From assembly GCF_901709675.1 (NCBI RefSeq), contig NC_051087.1:7590884-7654883 (forward strand): 64,000 nucleotides of DNA, given 5' to 3'. Within the stretch, counting starts at the first letter, position 1, and every line of letters starts with the position of its first letter. Positions 47,995 to 64,000 of the stretch are shown here, one piece after another. Below the pieces are notes generated by a model that did no database searches, was not told the origin of the DNA, and saw only the letters and a program-made list of their open reading frames with translations. The DNA is from Syngnathus acus. Its lineage: Eukaryota > Chordata > Actinopteri > Syngnathiformes > Syngnathidae. The translations under genes were made by a program, and so were the position numbers.

Positions 47995-49475
47995 GTCAAA
48001 ATACCCACATTGTGTCTCAATCTGATAGTATATGTGAGACGAGAATACTCCATTAGAATTCCTGCACTAATGCAGGTTTCCAGAAGAATTCCGAAGTAAA
48101 AAAATGAACTTTTTCCGGAAATGGTTCAGTCGAGTTGGCTCCTTGCATCAGTGCCAATGCAATACGATAAAATGCTCTGGATACATGCACTGTATGGCTA
48201 TGCTCATTGTACAGTAATAGCTATAGATGTATGCTTTTATTGTAATTTTGTTGTACAAAATTTTGCCAAAAATGAAAGACATTGAGAAGAAATATTTGCA
48301 CTCTGACAGATTATTTGGCTGTGTTGCAATTGTGTACTATGCTAGTATATGTATTTGTCCAGTAACTCTGGTGACATGATGTGCATGGTCCTCTTACTCT
48401 CCCTTGGATTAGTGGGGCTGTCTATATAAAGCGCTCAACACAAATATACATTGTCCTATGCAAAACACAAGTCTAAGCTGTTATTGAAATGCTTCTTGTG
48501 GTGCCTCTTTCATATTTTTTCATTGCAAAATGCAGGACGGTAAATGGTTTGTTTTAGAAAACCTCTTCACTTGCCCAATAGAGGTGTGTACCTTGATGAT
48601 TATAGTATCTGATGAATGTACTAGCAATGCTAATAGTATGCATTTCATGAAAATCAAATCCTTTATTCGTGTATTAATAAACAAATGATGACCACAATTC
48701 ACTTTGGGTATTTCTTGTTCCTCTTTAAATGTGCAATTATATCAACATTGCAAACAGAAAGCTATTTTTCCCTGAACGTTTCAAATTGATACGACGTATC
48801 ATAATCTGAAAATAAGAAATGTAACAAAAATGAAATGTTTTAAAATTACAATTTATCAATAAACATTTTATATAAGAGGCTATGTAAATCTTACACTCAG
48901 AACGCTCGAAAATAAAAGATACGATTTTTCCAAGTGACCATAAATGCGTCATGACGCGACATTGACGTCCAAAGATCTTCGGTAATGCAAGAGATAACGT
49001 TTAGGTATGTCTTTTGCAAAATTTAGGTACACTAATGTCCAGTATCGTTATAAAATCATCATCAAGTATCATCTAGAAATTATTACAACTCACAACAAAC
49101 GAAACAAATTTACTTGATTCATGAATTGAGGTTTATTCGGGATAACATAACGGGGATGATCAACATTGGCCATGTTTTAAAACCACGTGACTTCAAAGAA
49201 ACCGTGCGATTGGCTCAAAGTGACACGTGATCCAGGCTAACCCGAGCCACCAAGATTTTTTTTTTAAAGGATTTAGCTGCTATAGTAGGAAACGGCAAGA
49301 AAATGCGCTATTGCCACTGTTTACAAGAACATCTCTGATGACTCCTGCTAATTGTGTCCAGCTCATCGGCGTTGATGATCCAAAAATGTAGCTGGAAGTA
49401 TTTTGAGCAGAAAGGACACGTTTATTTGTGTCATATTTTGACGTCAGTAAGGTTTTTCTTGCACGTCACAGGGAG
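47995..49475. other. lgi2 3' UTR and lgi2-ccdc149 spacer
   Basis: Holds the lgi2 3' UTR to about 48700, then the ccdc149 upstream region. No further gene or repeat recognised. Confidence 0.5.
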
Positions 49476-53878
<4,403 letters not shown>

Positions 53879-54787
53879 TACTGTCCACTTTCAAGGATGA
53901 CATCCAAAAAACAATTGTTCTTTCACACTGGCACTGTACATTCCAGAAGACTTCTAGAGGCTGCTACTTAATCTGTATTTTACAGTTTTTAACACAATTG
54001 TGCTTAAAAAGCAGAGTAGTTGCGCTTTGATCATTTTAGACAACTGAATACATTAGACTACCAAGCAAGCTAACAGGATTTTCATGACAGTTTCATTATT
54101 TTAGTGAAGTGTTATGAATGTATCTGTAGAGTCAAGCACCAAAATGTGACAAATAGCCTCTAAGAACTTTTTCAATATGGATTACTTGTAGAAGGAAAAC
54201 AAAACTATCAGTTCTACTCAGAAACCACTCCATCAAGGATTTAAGGGTTACATAACATTTGAACAAGACAAATGAGAATGCATATTCCCATAAGCTCAGT
54301 CTGGATCAGATGTAATTGAAATCAGATTTGTTGGATTTTTTTTTTTTCCTTCATTGTGAAGGATGAATTTGGTGAAATGGATTTTCAATTTAACCATTGG
54401 AAAAGTATCCTTGGAGGACAGAAATCACCACTCAACAATTCAAATAGTTGCATCAGCTGTTTATTTATTCACAAGCTACAGAGTGAAACAAATTGCGAGC
54501 ACACCATTTAAAGACTGCGTGTAAGGGACACCAACGGCACTGGATGAATAGTTACGACAACTGCCTCAGGAGGGGCACTGTTACATATTCCAATTGTAAG
54601 CACTTGTCATTGTGTGATGAAACAAGTGTATTAGTAAATAATTTCTTCAAAATAAACTACTTTTCATATGTTTGCACAGCAAAAAAAAAAAGTGTCTATC
54701 AGGCATATTGAGCCTAGGCAATGATGTAGGATTGATATATTTAAGATCTGCAAGCGCATGTAGAATAGATGTATGGCAAGTGTGGCA
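53879..54787. other. ccdc149-sod3 convergent 3' region
   Basis: Holds the ccdc149 3' UTR and, on minus, the 3' flank of sod3 copy A. From 54787 down to about 54051 it is homologous to the 3' flank of sod3 copy B (59021-59675), including the poly(A) signal region (TTTATT at 54460-54469, i.e. AATAAA on minus). Confidence 0.7.
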
Positions 54788-56037
54788 TTAAATTTTCTGC
54801 AGGCGCCTAGTCATCGACCTGGAGTATGTATTCCAGGGATTGGGGGTTGAAATCCCAATAACACAGCAACCGAGCCTGCGTCCTGAATTTCCATGAAGCA
54901 GACTGCCAGCATCCCCCCCAAGGCCCAGGTCATCCTGGTGCTCGTGAATCACGACTGCTCTTCCAAGCACAGACAGATTACCAAATAGCGTGGCCTCAGA
55001 TTCAAATGCTGCGTTGATTTTGCCTTGTTGAGGCACAAAGTTTCCAAAATCTCCTGGGTGGTTGGGGTGATTGACACCTTCAGGGTTGTAGTGGCCTCCA
55101 GCGGAATCGCACCCCTGCTGCAGGTCTCCATACTGATGAATGTGCACCGCCCTGGACGCTGGCACGCTCCCCGTGGGGAATCCATTGAAGCGGAGAATCA
55201 CTCTGAGCTTCCCATGAGGATAATCTTGCTTGAAGAGCACTTGGCCATAGACTTTGGGCAAACCCTCAGCTAGCGTGGAGCTTGGTCTCACTTTACAGGT
55301 TGCATACAGAGCACCATTGTTTTGCCAGACCTCTGGTGGTGCCCAGGTGCTGGTGGAGGCTGAGGCACTCTGACAGATGTACAGCACCAAAAGAAGGGAC
55401 GCCACCATTATTGACTTTGGCCTGTAAGATATGAAAAGATTATCCATTACAATTCAAAGGCTTAATTTCAACAAAATTGGTACATAGTTAGCTTCAATAG
55501 AAAGTCCTTCCTTTAATAGTATTTAAGGTTCAAACTGACAAAAAACAATCACTCATTTTTATTTTGATGACCGCAACACATTCCAAAAAGCTCCAGCAGA
55601 GGCCTGTTAACCACTGCGTCATCACCTTGCCATTGCGCAACACCCAATAAGTGTTTGGTAAATGAGGATATAATTGTAGAGTTCCTCCGATTCTATGTCT
55701 TTCAGTTGCTTAACAGTCCGATTGGTGTTTGTAAAGACTTACTGTTAACTAGTGACAATATTATTCTCTTGTTTAATAGGTGAAAGTTGACAGTTGTGGG
55801 CATCTTGGGAAAACATGCAATAGCTGGACAAGTGAACTAGTGCACAATGATCTAACGAAAACGGGTCTTATGCAGAATTTAATAAGCTAAATAAGTTACA
55901 TGAACCAAAGTGCGGCACAGGTTTATAGGACTGCCAAAGTTGGAATTTTTCGCGTTTTCAGCATGCAAACCATTTCAGTCGTACTTTTTGAGTCAGCTTG
56001 GTAAAATAAAGAAATATACTCACCAGTGTTGATGCAT
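54788..56037 (-). CDS. sod3: Extracellular Cu/Zn superoxide dismutase, copy A
   Basis: Two coding exons: 56037-56024 (ATG CAT CAA CAC TG, then donor GTGAGT) and 55421-54788, giving 215 residues. The start is chosen because exon 1 and its donor are conserved in both sod3 copies; the longer frame to 55447 only reads into the intron. The enzyme dismutates superoxide outside the cell. A signal peptide (MVASLLLVLYICQSASA) precedes the SOD domain. Copper/zinc ligands are intact: HIH in VHIHQYGD, bridging His in GGHYNP, His-His-Asp in VNHPNHPGDFGN, and His in VVIHEH. The active-site Arg is present (GNSGRRLGCC), as is the disulfide pair (QQGCDS and GCCVIG). The tail (SRSMTRRLQKI) is mildly basic, a possible short heparin-binding end. 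It is divergent from copy B. Confidence 0.95.
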
Positions 56038-58182
56038 TGTTACTACAAACTGCAGAATCAAAGAACGTTTGAGCAACAGATTATTTTTCTTGTTATAAGG
56101 GAATCAGGGACTTGATGTCCGAGATCGACTGGGCACCCGCTTTCGTCAGACAACAGCTTCTTCACTGCACGCACCAGGGGTGGGCAATTTCAGTCCTCGA
56201 CGAACGGTAACGGTGTCCGGCATGTTTTATAGGTCTCCCTGCTGCAACACACGTGAAAATAATCAAAATTGTGATCTATTTTTGCTTATTGTCTGACCAT
56301 TTGAATTAGGTGTGTTACAACAGAGAGACATATAAAACACGCAAGACACGGGCCTTCGAGGACTGACACAGTCGTCAAAAGTTCCGTTACACAAAGGTAT
56401 GTAACATTCAGAAAATCAAAGTTAAGGTGAGACGAGAGTGTGCCGTGAATGAGATCATACCTTGTTTGATTGCGTTGTTAGGCTTCCTGCAGACTGGCAT
56501 TCCTTTTAAATTGCAGTGCACTCTGAAATGAGTTTTTATACAATACGTATTACAAGCAATAAAAAAAAAAAAATCCCCATTTTGTTTTTAACTCTTCGTC
56601 TCCCCCTACAGTTGTGAAGTATAATTTACATTTTCGTATTTTAGTGGGTAAAAAAACAAAAAACTTTATTATGAGAAATAAAATAAGAAACAATGAGATT
56701 GCAGATACCGTTCTAGATAATAGTGAATTAAAGCCAGATCAAAATGATGTGGTAGTGGGTTTCAACAGATTCTTTGCTGATTTAATACACTAGAAAAATA
56801 CGGAGTCAAAGAGTGAATTGTATTTTTTGGGGGGTATTTTTTATTGAGGCACATGTTAGTGAGTTCTTTTATTTCTATGTGGTTGTTGGAGTTTTTTGCT
56901 TCTTTGTTTCAAGCATAAATAAGAGCACAAAAATACTGCAATCAATCACAAATGTGGACTATACTATTCGCTTGTGAGCTGCTCCATGAAACCAAACATC
57001 AAAAACAAAAATGACCTTGACTTCAAATTCAATGTTTGTGAAATAATCCCTTTGAATAAACAAGATTTCATTTTGAAAGGCTATTTGAAAAAACAAGAGT
57101 TGAATCCATTTCCATTGGATTTTATTAAACTAATAGAAAAGTTACAAAATGTATGCAATAGAAAAAAAGATGGAAGCGTTTCACTTGTTTAGCATAAATA
57201 AGAGCACTTAAACAATTCATTACCAATATATTTCCGTGCCTGTAACGCATTTAACTTAACCTAAATATATTTATTAACTTAATTAACTTATATATATTTA
57301 AGTACCAGCAGCTAAAAAAATAGGGTTTGACTTGAGGCTAAATGCTTGTGAAAGAATCCCTTTGAATAATCAGAAATACCATTTGAAGTACGAAGGGCCG
57401 CCCCTGGTAATAGTTAAGTTTACACACACGTAATTGAGCTCCACCCTTGGTAAAGCGACACCCACTGACTTGCTTACAATACAACATAGAAAAATATAAT
57501 AACATAAAAAAATATATAATTCTAAATAGAGGCTATTGTTACTTGCCACATTTTGGTACTGGGCCCTACAGATACATCCATAACAATTCACTGAAGCAAT
57601 GAAACTGTGCTTTTACGGAACTCCTGTTAGCGTTCTTTGTTGTCTAATGCGTTTAGTTATCATAAATCCATGAATTCCATTACAGAAATAAGGACATGCT
57701 GGTTTTTTTTTTCCTACCCCCTTAAAGCACAAACAAGTATTTGCTTTCCCACCTTTTGTTAAATTATTTTACTTTGATATCTATTTTTTCCTTTGTGGGC
57801 ATTATGGGATTAGTTGTTGATTTCCCAGGATGCAAAATTGAGGTACATTGTAATTTTGGTAAACACACATTTGATAAAAATTGGAATTAGAGAAGTTCAA
57901 TTGTGAATTACTTGCTATTCAAATGCCTCAGCCATGGAAAGTCTGTGCTCCAGGTGTTTATGTTAAGACAACCATATGCATGTAAACGTCTCACAACTCA
58001 TTTAAAAATCAGTATACACATCGTCTTTTGTGTATTTGTGCTCCACCCTCAGTAAAGCAACGCCCACTTACGATACAACGAAACATATATATATGATAAC
58101 ATTGCTTCGTTCGTCAAGCGATCCTTGCAGCAAAAACTTCCAAGATATTTGGTTCGCCCTAGTTTTCTTAATTGTAGTAACA
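56038..58182. other. sod3: Divergent region between the two sod3 genes
   Basis: Carries a degenerate CAGGGGTGGGCAA-type palindromic element at about 56176-56385, a copy of the dispersed repeat at 56565-56655, two related AT-rich segments (near 56911-57090 and 57191-57395, both with AGCATAAATAAGAGCAC or AATCCCTTTGAATAA), and the sod3 relic at 57438-57655. Promoters of both sod3 genes should lie at its ends. Confidence 0.6.
57438..57655 (+). pseudogene. Deletion scar of a third sod3 copy (flanks only)
   Basis: 57438-57510 resembles the upstream flank of sod3 copy B (58040-58105; shared GCTCCACCC...GTAAAGC). About 20 bp later, 57529-57655 resembles the distal 3' flank of copy B (59545-59675; shared CCACATTTTGGT and ATAACAATTCACTGAA) and of copy A (54165-54051, minus). 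In copy B those two flanks are about 1.4 kb apart with the gene between. No coding sequence remains here. Confidence 0.5.
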
Positions 58183-59020
58183 ATGCATCAACACTGGTGA
58201 GTATATTAACTTGGGAATGTACTGCTGTCGTCAAATTCAAAAGAATATAATACTTAGGGGATTTCTTTTTATCAGTTTGAGCCTTAAACATCTGTCAAGT
58301 CAATCAAATCATTTTATTTTTATTTACACTGTACAGTATGTATCAACCTCATTGGAATTGAGCATTTATAGTATAATGGATGATGTTTTCCTTTCTTTCA
58401 GGCTAAAGTGTATAGTGGGGGCATTGCTTCTGTTTGTGCTGTCCACCTGTCAGTGTGAACCAGACCACACCGACAGACAACGACCAGACGTCGGGCAAAA
58501 CAATGGCATTCGGTATGCAACCTGTGAAATGAGCCCAAACTTACCGCCGGTTGAGGGTTTGCCCCAAATCTATGGCCGACTGCTCTTTAGGCAGGATAAT
58601 GCTAATGGAACGATGAGAGTCCTTCTCTGGTTTAATGGATTCCCCACAGGGAGCGGGCCAGAGCCCAGGGCGTTGCACATTCATCAGTATGGAAACCTGA
58701 TGAACGGGTGCGGTTTAACTGGAAATCACTTCAACCCTGAAGGTGTCGCTCATCCCAACCACCTGGGAGATTTGGGAAACTTTCTGCCTCAGCAAGGTGA
58801 AATCAGAGCAGTGTTTGAATCTGAGGTCACGCTATTTGGTCATCTGTCTGTGCTTGGAAGAGCAGTCTCGATTCACCAGGGGCGGGATGACCTTGGCCTT
58901 GGGGGGAATGATGGCAGTCTGATTCATGGAAATGCAGGAGTTGTACTCAGCTGCTGCGTTATTGGGGTTACCTCCCCCGATTTGTGGAGGGCACACATTA
59001 CGCAAATATGGGGAATTTAA
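58183..59020 (+). CDS. sod3: Extracellular Cu/Zn superoxide dismutase-like, copy B
   Basis: Exons 58183-58196 and 58402-59020, giving 210 residues starting MHQHWLKCIVGALLLFVL (signal peptide). Copy A's internal Met (MVASLL) is GTG here, so translation depends on exon 1. Metal ligands are intact: HIHQYGN, GNHFNP, VAHPNHLGDLGN and VSIHQG; the disulfide cysteines remain. Two changes stand out. The Arg that guides superoxide to copper in Cu/Zn SODs is replaced (GNAGVVLSCC against GNSGRRLGCC in copy A), and the C-terminus (SPDLWRAHITQIWGI) lacks the basic cluster. An N-glycosylation sequon (NGT) is gained at NANGTMRV while the NLS sequon of copy A is lost. It may be a secreted metal-binding SOD relative with altered activity. 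Poly(A) signal at 59373-59378. Confidence 0.92.
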
Positions 59021-60015
59021 TGCCACATTTTTGCTGATAGCCATACATGTAGTCAACATGCGCTGGCTGATCTTAAATATCATAATCATACAACTTTGCA
59101 CAGGCTAATTAGCCTGATACACTGATTTTTCCTGCTTTGCTTAGAAAATGTGTGGAAAGTGTTTTGAAGAAATTAATAATAATTAATGATACATTTTACA
59201 GTTAGTTCTTTCATTACAAACAAACACAAGGACCAGTGCTTGCAATTGAAATACGTAGTGCAAATGCAGTCTTTAAATGATGAACTAATGTTTTTTTTGT
59301 TGTTGTTGTTAATCAATGAATGCTTATAAATGACAGACATATACTTGGCTTCAGATGACACTAATGTGAATGAATAAATTACACCGCTGATGAAACTATT
59401 TCAATTGTTTGGACTTTAGAGTGGTGATTTCTGTTCAAATGTTATGTAACTGTTGAATCCTTGGTGGAGTGGTGTCTAAGTACAATTGGAAGAGTTTTAT
59501 TTTACTTCTACAGGGAGTCTATGAATTAAAAATGTTTCTTCATAGAGGCTATTGTTATTTTCCACATTTTGGTGCTGGCCCCAACAGATAGATTCATAAC
59601 AATTCACTGAAACAATGAAACTATATGTCTTTATGAAAATACTGTTAACTTGTTCTGTAGTCTAATGCATGTTTAAGTTTGTTTATGCTTACGTGTTCCT
59701 AATAATGTATGTTCCTTGTGGATTAAAATAAAAGACAATAAAATTATCCAAAATAACAAATCATTACAACGAGAATTCTGTGCGCTTTTATTACAGCGGG
59801 GAGATTTAATGTTTGTAAATTGGCATTTCGGACCCGAAGCTGCGAAATAGAAACATTCTTACTCCCGACCACCTAGCGGCGGTAATGCAACTACGACGCT
59901 ACTGAACAGAATACAAACAAGGAAGAACCCAATGAGGAAACGCCGTTGCATTAAACCGGGTGAAGTAGTGGCCGCCGTTATTGATTTGTAAAAGGTACGC
60001 CGTTTTCTCACAAAG
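59021..60015. other. sod3 copy B 3' flank and dhx15 upstream region
   Basis: To about 59675 it matches the flank of copy A in inverted orientation. From about 59770 a GC-richer segment should hold the dhx15 promoter and 5' UTR. No other gene. Confidence 0.6.
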
Positions 60016-63998
<3,983 letters not shown>

Positions 63999-64000
63999 GA

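Noticed and set aside
55422-55447. Upstream ATG extension of sod3 copy A (MDNLFISYR)
   Set aside because: The stretch contains the intron's pyrimidine tract and AG acceptor; the conserved first exon at 56024-56037 supplies the start.
58211-58401. N-terminal extension of sod3 copy B in the open frame
   Set aside because: It is intron sequence between the GTGAGT donor at 58197 and the TTTCAG acceptor at 58401.

Overview
This window is nuclear DNA of a ray-finned (teleost) fish. The genes have many short exons with GT-AG introns, vertebrate-only families are present, and the spacers carry fish-type hAT MITEs and a tRNA-derived SINE. I cannot name the species. No prokaryotic or viral gene was seen. 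Orthologue calls rest on translated sequence and remembered family sequences; no database search was run.

Layout. (1) 1-1100, plus: the 3' end of a perilipin-family gene. (2) 1677-4335, minus: complete rps6 in six coding exons, with two related H/ACA-snoRNA-like elements in its introns. (3) 5216-13526, plus: acer2, head-to-head with rps6. (4) 15973-20408, plus: tspan5. (5) 24777-32117, plus: mttp, 18 coding exons. (6) 37762-41685, minus: the large coding exon of a c4orf54 homologue. Between mttp and c4orf54 lie several unassigned exon-like and promoter-like signals. (7) 44873-47994, plus: lgi2. (8) 49476-53878, plus: ccdc149. (9) 54788-56037 minus and 58183-59020 plus: two divergent sod3 genes with the scar of a probable third copy between them. 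(10) 60016-63972, plus: the 5' two-thirds of dhx15, running off the window.

The order joins three blocks that I recall as separate in human: RPS6/ACER2/PLIN2 (9p22), TSPAN5/MTTP/C4orf54 (4q23) and LGI2/CCDC149/SOD3/DHX15 (4p15.2). The genes do not form one pathway. A lipid theme (perilipin, acer2, mttp) is probably coincidental.

The most notable items are the sod3 duplication, where the second copy keeps all metal ligands but has lost the active-site arginine and the basic tail; the relic of a third sod3 copy; the paired intronic snoRNA candidates in rps6; and the unexplained transcript signals between mttp and c4orf54. I saw nothing that amounts to a wholly new biological system.
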